Source: Vibrio tapetis subsp. tapetis
GTDB lineage: Bacteria; Pseudomonadota; Gammaproteobacteria; Enterobacterales; Vibrionaceae
DNA length: 64,000 nt
Assembly (NCBI RefSeq): GCF_900233005.1
Contig: NZ_LT960612.1
Location: 248,001 to 312,000, forward strand
Direction of reading: 5' to 3'
In this document: positions 17,771-26,593 of the stretch, one piece after another
Layout: each line of letters opens with the position of its first letter
How positions within the stretch are numbered: position 1 is the stretch's first letter
Notes under the pieces: model-generated
The model's input: the letters and a program-made list of their open reading frames with translations, nothing else
What the model was told of the DNA's origin: nothing
Databases searched by the model: none
Translations under genes and position numbers: made by a program

Positions 17771-19492
17771 TTAAGCAACCCAGCCTTGCGATTCTAACTG
17801 GTCATTCCACAGTGTTTTATATACATTGGACGATTTCATCAACTGCTTATGGGTACCAATCGCTTCTATATTGCCATTAGCCAAGACAACTATCTGATCA
17901 GCATGGACCACATTCAACAGATTATGAGCCACGACGATCACTGTTTTGTCTTTCACTAAAGAGGAAATAGCTCCTTGTACAAGCATTTCATTATTCGCAT
18001 CCAAAGCCGAAGTCGCCTCATCAAGTAGAACAATAGGTGCACATTTTATCAGCGCTCTGGCGATAGAAATTCGTTGTTTTTCACCACCAGAAAGTCTCGT
18101 CCCTCCCTCACCGACAATCGTTTGTAATCCTTCCGGAAAACGATGAATGAACTCCCAACATTGAGCTTGACGACAAACCATCTCCAATTTTGATGATGAA
18201 ATTTCTTGTCCCATCACCAAATTGTTATAGATAGTATCGTCAAAAAGGTAAACCTCTTGAAAAACCATACTAATATGTTCAGAGATCTCGGTTTGACTCA
18301 TGTTTTTTACATTCTTTCCGCCAATAGTGATGGTGCCTTCATCCGTGTCCCAAAAACGAGCAAGCAAACTCATCATTGTTGATTTACCTGATCCCGACGG
18401 TCCTACTATCGCCGTTACAGAGCGCTCAGGAAAAGTAACATTCATACGATTGAAAAACGGTGCATCTTGATAACTAAAGTGCACATTATTGAAACTCACT
18501 TCATGACCTTCGTTTTTCAGTACAGTCTCAGTCTCTTCCTCCAGTTCTTCTTGCTCTAATACCCCTTCAATACGAGACATAGAAATCTTAAAATATTGAA
18601 ATTGAGTCAGTAAAATGGCAAGTTGCGTGAGAGGGCGATAGAATTGCATTGAGACAAGTAAGAATAACAAAAAAACAGTAATTGGAAGCGTTTCTGTCCC
18701 GATAAAATAAAGACCAAACATGATCAAGCTGGCAAAACCTGACTCAGAAAAAATAATGAATGCGGCTGGGGCTAAACTCGCTCTCATTTCATATTTTAGA
18801 TGAGCGTCTCGTGCACTTTTCATTTTGTCGTCAAGTTCGAGGAACTCTCCATCAGCTTGCCCATGCGCTCTAAGTACTCGTATTCCCATAATGTACTCAA
18901 AGATTGCGCTACTTAATTTGTCTGCGGTTCGAAACAGTTTACTTTTCCCCTGTTGACTTAAACGAGACAAAACCACGAACATAACGATCGCTATAGGAAA
19001 ACCGATCAGCATGCTCAACGCTAAACGCCAGTCAAATATGAATAGACCAACCATTAACAATACAAGAACACAGGCAATTCCGAGCACATAACTAATAACG
19101 TGAGATAATGTATGCTCTGTAAACTCAACATCTTTTAATAAAGTATTATTGAGCTTTCCTAAATCCATAGAGAGTAATGAACCTAATGGAATGTGAGTGA
19201 GCTTTCTCATCATATCTTTACGCATTTTGTAACCGGAACGACTACTAAATTCACTGTGCGTAGTGAACGTCATTTTCACTGCGATCAGCCGGGCGACCAA
19301 ACAAACAACAATTAAACCACAATAAAAAAAGAGGTTGTTTATAGATGGCGTTGGAGCCAACATTTCGGTAAGGATAAAGAACACACAAAAATTCGGAATA
19401 ATCATTGTTACCGCATCAGCTATCGTTACGGCTATATTTTTCCCAATCGTTGCCATCGAGCAACCAGATAAACGCATTATTTGATCAAGCAC
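17771..19492 (-). CDS. ABC half-transporter, YbtP/YbtQ-like (573 aa)
   Basis: An exporter-fold half-transporter: six membrane segments in residues 1-310, then a nucleotide-binding domain with GPSGSGKST (Walker A), LSGGEKQRISIARAL (signature), IVLLDEATSALD (Walker B and D-loop) and VIVVAHNL (H-loop). Its partner is the adjacent 591-residue protein, whose stop it overlaps by eight bases. The start is GTG, supported by GAGGAA seven bases upstream within the previous gene. Such pairs beside an AraC regulator and a FyuA-like receptor are YbtP/YbtQ in yersiniabactin loci (IrtA/IrtB in mycobacteria), where they import the ferric siderophore across the inner membrane despite the exporter fold. Import here is an inference; export cannot be excluded from sequence. 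Confidence 0.9.
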   Translation of the reverse strand: MLDQIMRLSGCSMATIGKNIAVTIADAVTMIIPNFCVFFILTEMLAPTPSINNLFFYCGLIVVCLVARLIAVKMTFTTHSEFSSRSGYKMRKDMMRKLTHIPLGSLLSMDLGKLNNTLLKDVEFTEHTLSHVISYVLGIACVLVLLMVGLFIFDWRLALSMLIGFPIAIVMFVVLSRLSQQGKSKLFRTADKLSSAIFEYIMGIRVLRAHGQADGEFLELDDKMKSARDAHLKYEMRASLAPAAFIIFSESGFASLIMFGLYFIGTETLPITVFLLFLLVSMQFYRPLTQLAILLTQFQYFKISMSRIEGVLEQEELEEETETVLKNEGHEVSFNNVHFSYQDAPFFNRMNVTFPERSVTAIVGPSGSGKSTMMSLLARFWDTDEGTITIGGKNVKNMSQTEISEHISMVFQEVYLFDDTIYNNLVMGQEISSSKLEMVCRQAQCWEFIHRFPEGLQTIVGEGGTRLSGGEKQRISIARALIKCAPIVLLDEATSALDANNEMLVQGAISSLVKDKTVIVVAHNLLNVVHADQIVVLANGNIEAIGTHKQLMKSSNVYKTLWNDQLESQGWVA

Positions 19493-21260
19493 AATTCATT
19501 TCCTCATTCTTTGCTTTGTTGGTCACTGACCACTTTTGAGCATTTTGGCTGGTACGCCACATTGAACCATATAAGCCATTAAGTGCGATCAATTCATCAT
19601 GCGTCCCTTTCTCAATAAGCTTCCCTTCGTCTATAACGAGGATCTGGTCTGCCCGCTGAATCGTGACCAGACGATGAGCAATAATGATCACTGTTTTTCC
19701 TATCATCAGTTTGTTCAAGGCGCTTTGAATAAGCTTTTGATTTGTAGCATCGGAATGAGAGGTCGGCTCATCCAAAATTATGATTGGTGCATCTTTCAAT
19801 ATCGCGCGTGCAATGGATAGCCTTTGTTTTTGACCACCACTAAGTCGTGTATCTTTGCCGATCACGGTGTCATACCCATCAGGAAGCTTACAAATAAAAT
19901 CATGAGCATTTGCCGATTTTGCTGCCGCTACAATCGCCTCTGTTGAATAATATTTACCCATCGAAAGGTTATTCGATACCGACTGAGTAAATACAAAAGG
20001 GTCTTGGTAAACCATTGCTATGGCATCCATACGCTTCTCTTCAGACATCTGTGATAAAGCGACCCCGCCAATAAGAATTTCGCCTCCAGTCAACGGCCAG
20101 AAACCTGCTAACAAAGAAGCCAACGTGGTTTTCCCTGCCCCAGAAGGACCAACGATAGCAGTAAGACTTCCGGAAGGTAACGTGAAGCTAACATCATTGA
20201 TCGCCTTGCGTTGCTGCTCTTCATAGCAAAAGTCGACATTTTTAAACTCTATGTCATGCCGATGTATTTCGGATTGACTCGCAATGCCTTCCATTTCCGG
20301 TAAATTGGCTATTCTTATTAAACGCGCAACACCTTCAAATACTTGCCCAAGATAGGTACTTAATAACGTGAGATTAAACAGCGGCTCTAACATACCCACA
20401 CCAAGCAAGATGCACAGTAGAAAGCTAGAGATACTTAACGAACCCTGAGCCCAAAAATACAAGCCGAAAGGCACCAGAAAGACAAGCCCAGAACTAAGAA
20501 CGATTTTAAATAAAGCAAACGGCCAACCCGCACTTTTAGTCCATGATTCAATATAGTTCTTATGGTGTTGTATATCATTGTCTAGCTGGCTATAAGAGTG
20601 CTCACCAATACCAAATAAACGCACAACGGGCATAGCTTTAATAAATTCAGTCACAGAGCTGTTTAGTTTTTCAACGGACTCATGATATTGCTCAGCCTTC
20701 GACTTATAGTCCTTAAACAGCACAGCCTGACATAGAATAGCTAACGGAATTGGTACTAATGCGATCAGCGCCATTCTAGTGTCAATCACCAATAACAAAA
20801 TAAAAGTCGCCAATGGGATAATAAAAGAGGACACCAAATCAGGGAGTTGATGTGCAATAAATACCTCGATCCGATCGATATCTTCCGTCAGATTCTTTTT
20901 CAGCTCTCCACTGTTTGTTTGACTAAAAAAGCCGAGTCTTATTTTTGAAAGGCGATTTATTACCGAGAGCCTAATATTATATTGAATATGAAAAGCGCAA
21001 TGATGGGACAAATAAACTGACATCAATAGAGATACGTAACGTGCAACCATGATGGTAAACGCAATAACCGATAGCGACCAAAGCTGGTCCCAACCTGCGC
21101 CCACTAACAGTTTATCGACAATTAAATAAACAACATAATAAGGTCCAAGGGCAAGAACAGCAGCGGTCAACGAAAATAGAACCGCTAACCAAAGCATCCA
21201 CTGTTGTACCTTACATTGATTGAGCAACCATTTTAAAGGGTGAGAATCTGTTTGTTGCAT
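19485..21260 (-). CDS. ABC half-transporter, YbtP/YbtQ-like (591 aa)
   Basis: The second half-transporter of the pair. The membrane domain covers about residues 15-300 and the nucleotide-binding domain has GPSGAGKTT, LSGGQKQRLSIARAI, IIILDEPTS and VIIIAHRL. Its D-loop reads SHSDATN in place of the usual SALD, so the two ATP sites of the heterodimer may not be equal, as in many YbtPQ/IrtAB-type pairs. I chose ATG 21260 because AAGGAT lies upstream; a longer frame reaches 21302 but would begin inside the terminator hairpin that follows the receptor gene. It lies between the receptor and the other half-transporter. Likely role: inner-membrane uptake of the ferric siderophore. Confidence 0.9.
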   Translation of the reverse strand: MQQTDSHPLKWLLNQCKVQQWMLWLAVLFSLTAAVLALGPYYVVYLIVDKLLVGAGWDQLWSLSVIAFTIMVARYVSLLMSVYLSHHCAFHIQYNIRLSVINRLSKIRLGFFSQTNSGELKKNLTEDIDRIEVFIAHQLPDLVSSFIIPLATFILLLVIDTRMALIALVPIPLAILCQAVLFKDYKSKAEQYHESVEKLNSSVTEFIKAMPVVRLFGIGEHSYSQLDNDIQHHKNYIESWTKSAGWPFALFKIVLSSGLVFLVPFGLYFWAQGSLSISSFLLCILLGVGMLEPLFNLTLLSTYLGQVFEGVARLIRIANLPEMEGIASQSEIHRHDIEFKNVDFCYEEQQRKAINDVSFTLPSGSLTAIVGPSGAGKTTLASLLAGFWPLTGGEILIGGVALSQMSEEKRMDAIAMVYQDPFVFTQSVSNNLSMGKYYSTEAIVAAAKSANAHDFICKLPDGYDTVIGKDTRLSGGQKQRLSIARAILKDAPIIILDEPTSHSDATNQKLIQSALNKLMIGKTVIIIAHRLVTIQRADQILVIDEGKLIEKGTHDELIALNGLYGSMWRTSQNAQKWSVTNKAKNEEMNCA

Positions 21261-21281
21261 AATAAATCCTTTTTTAAACGC

Positions 21282-21308
21282 AAAAAAGGCAGCACATTGC
21301 ATGCTGCC
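21282..21308 (-). terminator. Rho-independent terminator/attenuator after the receptor gene
   Basis: On the minus strand GGCAGCA and TGCTGCC close a seven-base loop and are followed by six T. It lies between the TonB receptor stop and the ABC start, so transporter transcription depends on read-through or on a separate promoter. Confidence 0.85.
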
Positions 21309-21347
21309 TGAAATGAAATGAGCGAATGCATGCTCAAAGTTGCTTAG

Positions 21348-23414
21348 TTAGAATTTTGCCTCTAAATCCAACCCAAACCTTAATGGTTCTCCGTAAGTAC
21401 TGTACGAGCCAAAAGAGAAAGTTTGATAACGTTCATCGGTTAAATTAGCCCCCCATAAACGGACCGAGTAATTGTCACGATATGAAAAATCAAGATTGGC
21501 GTTGACAACAAAGTACGGTTCTTGGAATTTTTCGCCTCGCCCATCTTGAGCCACTTTTCCGAAATACCCCATGCTCATCGTAGGCGTAAAGCTCCAATCA
21601 TCGTTGATATCAGCGAAGTATGTCGTTTCAACGTGAACATTGTGATCTGGCGCATACGGCACTCGATTGCCTTCGGCCATACTTGCCCCGGTATAACCGT
21701 CCACTTTAGTGATCTTTGCATCATTAAAACCAAACCTTAGGGCAGCTTGCCAAGCGTCGGTCAATAATGCAGAGACAGCCCCTTCAATTCCCCGAGAACG
21801 AACTTCTTGTATACTTGCAATACGAGTATTACCACCGGCATCTGGGTAAGCGTATTGAAAATTTTCTACTCGAGCATCAAATAGATTGATATTGGTCATT
21901 ACCGAACGATCAAGCCAATAACTTTTATAACCAACTTCAAAGACTTTACTTGTTTCCGGAGCATAAGTTTTCCCGTAACCCAATCGTTCTCCAGAAGAGG
22001 TAGTTTCCTCATACATCCAACTGCCACCACCACTCAAAAGCCCTTCCCCATAACTTGTATAGACCGTGTGATCTCGCCCGAAATCTTTTGATAAAGCGGC
22101 TTTTGGCATGAACTTCGAATAGTCCGTGTTATAGTTACCCTGAGTCACCGATGGCTTTGAAAAAGAAGAATCTATATCATAATTCTCTTTTGTATAGCGT
22201 CCACCTAGATTAAGTGACCATGTGGGTGCAAAGCGCCAATTTGCATCAACGTAAGCGGTATAACTATCTCGGCTAAAATTACCTCTCGTTTTCGTCAACG
22301 CCGTATTAGACACTTTCATTGCAAATTGTTGATTATTATCTTCCGTTACTTTGTAATATGCTGCGCCGAAAATCCAATCGATAGGTAGCTCGCTAGGTGT
22401 TGATACGAGCCTAAGCTCTTGAAAATAATCTTTTTCCCTTATCCATGTATCGATCAACGTTGATGTGGCATCCGGTGTAACGGCTAGATCAGCATCAAAC
22501 CTACCGAAAGAACTGATGTTTCGATATCCAGAAACAGAGCTTAATGTCCATTGACGGGAAATATTCCAATCTAAGCTTATCGCGGCGCCCTTTGACGTTT
22601 GGTCAAAGAGGCCTTCTACATCAAATGCAGTCTTAAGATCGTCACCACGGCTTGGTTTTGATGTCTCAGGCACATATGGGTACGCACCTCCTTTAGTTTC
22701 ACCATAATCCATATACAACGTTGCCGACCAATCCTCATTCGGGGTCCAATATAAACTTATCGCTATATTGTTTTGTTTTTTATCATCAACAGGCTTGTCT
22801 AAATGTGTGTTATAAACAAAACCATCACGTTGTAAGTGATTGACGGCGATTTTTGCACTCAACTCATCTTCAATTAGTGGACTTGACGCTAAGACCTGAG
22901 CACTCTTTTCATTGTAGTTAGCGGCACCAAGCTTCACTCTGGCCGTTGGTTCATTAGCAGGCTTTTTCGTCGTAATGACAATAATGCCATCTCGGGCATT
23001 GCTACCATATATATTGCCCTGAGGTCCCCTTAGGAATTCGATAGATTCAACATCTACCAATGATAAATTCAATCCATACAAGCTAGTTTGCGGCACGCCA
23101 TCGACATAAATAGGCACGTTAGCTTGCTCTAAATTTCTTGGTAGGCCTCGAACTTGAACATAATTGTAGTCCCCTGCAATATCAGATAATGACATGTTTG
23201 GGATCGACTTTATTGCATCGGAAACGGTCCGATATCGTTGTGTCTCCATATCTTCTGACGTTAGAGAATCCATACTCTGTGGAATGTCTTTAATATCTTT
23301 CCCTACTCGGGCTGCTTGCACGATCATCGTCTCATCGACGTTATCATTTGCAACCACAGGTAAAGTTCCCAGAAGCGCAGCAATCGCGGTTCCTACCACT
23401 GTTAAATTATTCAT
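21348..23414 (-). CDS. TonB-dependent outer-membrane siderophore receptor, FyuA-like (688 aa)
   Basis: A signal peptide of about 22 residues (cleavage near VVA-ND) is followed by a TonB box-like ETMIVQAAR. The plug domain has IPNMSLSDIAGDYNYVQVRG, YVDGVPQTSLYG and VESIEFLRGPQGNIYG. The rest is a 22-strand-type barrel ending in an aromatic C-terminus (RFGLDLEAKF). Length and the phrases YVDGVPQ and LRGPQG resemble the yersiniabactin receptor FyuA. It imports the ferric siderophore across the outer membrane with TonB energy. It heads the uptake gene group, with a terminator before the first ABC gene. A weak Fur-box match lies upstream. The siderophore is presumably the product of the adjacent NRPS/PKS. 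Confidence 0.92.
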   Translation of the reverse strand: MNNLTVVGTAIAALLGTLPVVANDNVDETMIVQAARVGKDIKDIPQSMDSLTSEDMETQRYRTVSDAIKSIPNMSLSDIAGDYNYVQVRGLPRNLEQANVPIYVDGVPQTSLYGLNLSLVDVESIEFLRGPQGNIYGSNARDGIIVITTKKPANEPTARVKLGAANYNEKSAQVLASSPLIEDELSAKIAVNHLQRDGFVYNTHLDKPVDDKKQNNIAISLYWTPNEDWSATLYMDYGETKGGAYPYVPETSKPSRGDDLKTAFDVEGLFDQTSKGAAISLDWNISRQWTLSSVSGYRNISSFGRFDADLAVTPDATSTLIDTWIREKDYFQELRLVSTPSELPIDWIFGAAYYKVTEDNNQQFAMKVSNTALTKTRGNFSRDSYTAYVDANWRFAPTWSLNLGGRYTKENYDIDSSFSKPSVTQGNYNTDYSKFMPKAALSKDFGRDHTVYTSYGEGLLSGGGSWMYEETTSSGERLGYGKTYAPETSKVFEVGYKSYWLDRSVMTNINLFDARVENFQYAYPDAGGNTRIASIQEVRSRGIEGAVSALLTDAWQAALRFGFNDAKITKVDGYTGASMAEGNRVPYAPDHNVHVETTYFADINDDWSFTPTMSMGYFGKVAQDGRGEKFQEPYFVVNANLDFSYRDNYSVRLWGANLTDERYQTFSFGSYSTYGEPLRFGLDLEAKF

Positions 23415-23454
23415 TTAATAAATCTCTACCACTTAATCCATAACCACCCAAATA

Positions 23455-23473
23455 CTAAATGAAAACTATTCTC
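23455..23473. promoter_or_regulatory. Possible weak Fur box upstream of receptor
   Basis: CTAAATGAAAACTATTCTC matches the Fur consensus at about 12 of 19 positions. It lies 41 bases upstream of the receptor ATG, where such a site is expected, but the score is marginal. Confidence 0.4.
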
Positions 23474-23556
23474 GTTAAAACGCAACGAACATCATTGAAA
23501 GGAGCAATTCAATCACTGTAAGGATTAGAGATAGATAAACGAGATCTAAGAGCGTC

Positions 23557-23594
23557 GTACTAAATGAGTTCCTTATTTAAAACTCATTTAGTAC
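23557..23594. repeat. Perfect 14-bp inverted repeat upstream of receptor
   Basis: GTACTAAATGAGTT and AACTCATTTAGTAC flank ten bases (23571-23580). No T-run follows on either strand, so it is not an ordinary terminator. It could be an operator or the structure of a small RNA. Confidence 0.75.
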
Positions 23595-23874
23595 ACTTCA
23601 CATGTATGAAGAGACTTTGTTACATCATTTAAGAGGGATTAAATCCAGAGGCTAGAAATCAGAAGCTTTGCGCCCTGAGTTAAGTAAGTACGATTGCTAA
23701 CGAGGTAAGCAATTATAACGTCGTGAGTAATGTTGCAAGCATCTCAATCAGTAGAGCGCTTTCAAAAAAAAGAAGGAGACTTACGCAGACAAAAAGGGAA
23801 GGACTATTAAAATACCAAACAATAGACTTAGGCATCGTAAGAAAGGTCGCTGTAGATTCAATGCAACAGATACG

Positions 23875-23896
23875 CAAAAAACGCACTTAAGCGTTT
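23875..23896 (-). terminator. Rho-independent terminator of tRNA-Gly
   Basis: On the minus strand, AAACGC and GCGTTT flank a six-base loop and are followed by six T. It lies 40 bases past the tRNA CCA end. Confidence 0.7.
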
Positions 23897-23936
23897 CATT
23901 TTTTAATTTGGAAAATTGTACCGAGAAAGGAGAAGT

Positions 23937-24011
<75 letters not shown>

Positions 24012-24184
24012 ACATCGTTGGTACGAGATAGATAATGCCACATCGACCGAGAAAGAAAAGCCCTAATTTGAATTTTTCTCCTAAAACTCAACTGTTTGCT
24101 GAAAATTCACACAAAGCGTACAAAGACTCAGCGATTTATACAGGCTAGCCGTCATAGGTCACGGCCTATCTCACACGAAACAGA

Positions 24185-24210
24185 AGAAAAGCAAGGGCCC
24201 TCACCCTTGC
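24185..24210 (-). terminator. Rho-independent terminator after DUF3360 gene
   Basis: GCAAGGG and CCCTTGC flank a six-base loop; on the minus strand TTTTCTTCTG follows. It lies 16 bases past the stop at 24226. Confidence 0.85.
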
Positions 24211-24225
24211 TGTTCTTCTATGAAC

Positions 24226-25681
24226 TTACAATAATGCAGGAATTCCTGGCAATTGGCCCACGACAGCCAATGCGCCGACACAAATAATGACGGCCGTTAA
24301 TGGGATAGCAATGCGGTCAGTACGAGATAAAGAAGCCGTACGTTCTTTATTGCCAATTAACCCCATATTATCGAGCAGCATTGTGATGGCCCAACCGAAA
24401 ACGGGATTAACCAAAGCACAAGCAAACATACAGATGCCAGCACTTTGGGAGTTACGTGCATTTTTGACCATCTGCATTCCCGCTTCCAACAACGGTAAAA
24501 ATACGCCCACGAGTAATGCAACGCGTAAAACCGGCTCCCATATGGCTAAATCCATCGGATAGCCCAGTACAGCGGCAAATACGCATAAAAAACCAGTCAG
24601 TAAAGCACCACCAGGGATCGGGCGCTTAGCAATAGCCGCTGGGATCATGTACGTTCCCCAAGATGAAGCAAGGTTGCCCCCCCCCTAAACCGGCTCCAAC
24701 AATCTGACGAATGGAACAAACCGTCATAGTGTCGTCTACATCCATTAATGCGCCTTTCGCTTTCTTCGGATAATTAAGCTCCTGAAACACTCGATGGCCT
24801 AAAAAGTCCGGCGACCACATGGCTACTGCGAGAATCGCAAACGGAATAACCGCTATATAATGCTCTAGCGTTGGCCAGCCTAATTGCCACCCCGTATTTT
24901 CACCCCACCAATAAAATGGGCTCATATTAGGTAGCCCTGGGCTGGTAGAAAATTCAAATGGAACCCCCATCAAATAAGCGACGACTCCCGCAATAAACGA
25001 ACAAAGCGGAATCGCAAGCCATCTCTTTTCTATTTTTGCTAAATACGCATAAATAACAATGGTGGCACTAATCACAATGAAAGAAACGGCATCAAGCCCT
25101 GCGTTAACAGACCAAGATTCAAATTTATTTAATTGACCAATTAACCCTACTGAACCTAAGTATATTAACAGCCCACCTCTCACCCCTTCTCCCGTTAATT
25201 TAACGAGCTTAGACCCACCTTTGGTTGCACTTAATATTAGCCCAAATACCCCGACCATTATTCCCAATGCCAACGGGTGACCACCAGCCGCAGCAATAAG
25301 TGGAATTAAGGGGATCATAGGTCCATGAGTTCCCGCGAGATTGGTTAACGGGTTCATAATCGCAGAAAAGAATACAACAAAGATGACACCTGCGATTAAT
25401 AACTCGAAACGAACATTTTCTGCGACGAACTCTGGCGACAAGCCAAATTGAGCGGCAAATGCGGCAACCATTGCGGTTACCATCACTACTTTGCCTATCG
25501 TTGCGGCAATGGCTGGAACCCAGTCTTCAATTTCTATACCAAAGTCTCTAAAAGGTAAATGGACTCGCCAACGGCGTAAATCCATAATAGTCAGTTCATG
25601 CTCTAAGTACTCTGAACGTGTATCAAACTCTTTGGCCTTCTTCCGACGTGTTTGATAATCGCTACCCTGAAATTCACTCAT
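24226..25681 (-). pseudogene. DUF3360-family membrane protein, frameshifted at a G9 tract
   Basis: Two overlapping frames together encode one polytopic membrane protein of about 484 residues. The first part starts MSEFQGSDYQTRRKK (ATG 25681, with GGAG seven bases upstream) and contains IMNPLTNLAGTHGPMIPLIPLI and GVRGGLLIYLGSVGLIGQL. It resembles the DUF3360 putative transporter family common in vibrios. At 24676-24684 a run of nine C (nine G in the mRNA) shifts the frame; with eight, the reading continues as GLGGGNLASSWGTYMIPAAI into the C-terminal part ending at 24226. The break may be a real null, a phase-variable tract, or a sequencing error. Both halves are well preserved, so the change is recent. 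The substrate is unknown. Confidence 0.82.
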
Positions 25682-26214
25682 TACAACTCCGTATGTTTTT
25701 ATTATTCCCTCTACGATTATTGATGCGATGAATAATTTCTTATTGATACAAGTCAATATTAATAATTTACGTCATTTCATTCTTTGATTAATTCGCGTTC
25801 GTTCACAAATAGCCCCACACTATGAGAAGCTCATCACAAAAAGATTTATATATCGTTTAAACTCAAAAACCCAATTAACTCATTAATAAAGGCTCCGCAC
25901 TGGTTAATAAATTCAATTTAATGCAGACAATCGTAATATTACAGAAACAATAAACACCTTGTCACATAAGTAATCTGTTCAATAATATTAAATCAGTGTC
26001 ATTATATAATAACTTGCCACCCAAGTTAGACATAATTCAACTGACCAAGCTATCTTGGGGAATAAGTATGTACTTAGTACCGGCGACAATAAACCTTACT
26101 AAAAGAAAACCTATTAAGCCTGGAGGGTACCAAAGCAGCACGTTGAACTAGCCTTTACAGACAGATCATTTACAATACAACGCCAAGCATCATCGCGACT
26201 TAACAAGGAATACA
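25682..26214. other. Intergenic stretch between DUF3360 and dgkA
   Basis: AT-rich divergent region that must hold promoters for both neighbours. I see no gene, no clear operator and no riboswitch. A short inverted repeat (AAGTATGTACTTAG near 26065-26078) is the only structure noted. Confidence 0.5.
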
Positions 26215-26574
26215 ATGAAACCCGGAGCTACAGGCTTAACTCGAATATTTCACGCTACACGTTACTCAATCCAAGGGCTAGAAGCTGCGTGGAAAAACGA
26301 AGCCGCTATCAGACAAGAAATCGCGTTGCTCGTCATTTTTGTACCGGTTACCTTTTTCTTACCCGTGACCAAGCTGGAACAAATAGCGCTGATTGTTTCC
26401 CTGCTTCTCATTTTACTTGTTGAATTACTTAACTCTGCAATTGAAGCGGTCGTAGATAGGATTGGGCCGGAGCATCACGAGCTCAGTGGCCGCGCAAAAG
26501 ACATAGGCTCTGCGGCCGTAATGATTGCTCTGTTCATCGCGGCAATTATTTGGGGTGGGATTGTGTTGCTTTAG
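26215..26574 (+). CDS. dgkA: Diacylglycerol kinase (119 aa)
   Basis: A small trimeric inner-membrane enzyme that phosphorylates diacylglycerol with ATP, recycling the lipid left by membrane-derived glucan or LPS modification. It has normal family length, an amphipathic N-terminus (TRIFHATRYSIQGLEAAWKNEAA), three membrane segments and the catalytic signature ELLNSAIEAVVDRIG. AAGGA lies seven bases before the ATG. It stands alone between the DUF3360 gene and a convergent histidine kinase gene. Confidence 0.96.
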   Translation: MKPGATGLTRIFHATRYSIQGLEAAWKNEAAIRQEIALLVIFVPVTFFLPVTKLEQIALIVSLLLILLVELLNSAIEAVVDRIGPEHHELSGRAKDIGSAAVMIALFIAAIIWGGIVLL

Positions 26575-26593
26575 AGCGACTGATCGCATTATT

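Larger units (their letters stand above)
23415..23936. other. Intergenic stretch, receptor gene to tRNA-Gly
   Basis: No credible gene. It contains the receptor promoter with a weak Fur match, a 14-bp perfect inverted repeat (23557-23594) and the tRNA terminator. The small frames that cross it read into the tRNA and look non-coding. Confidence 0.6.
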
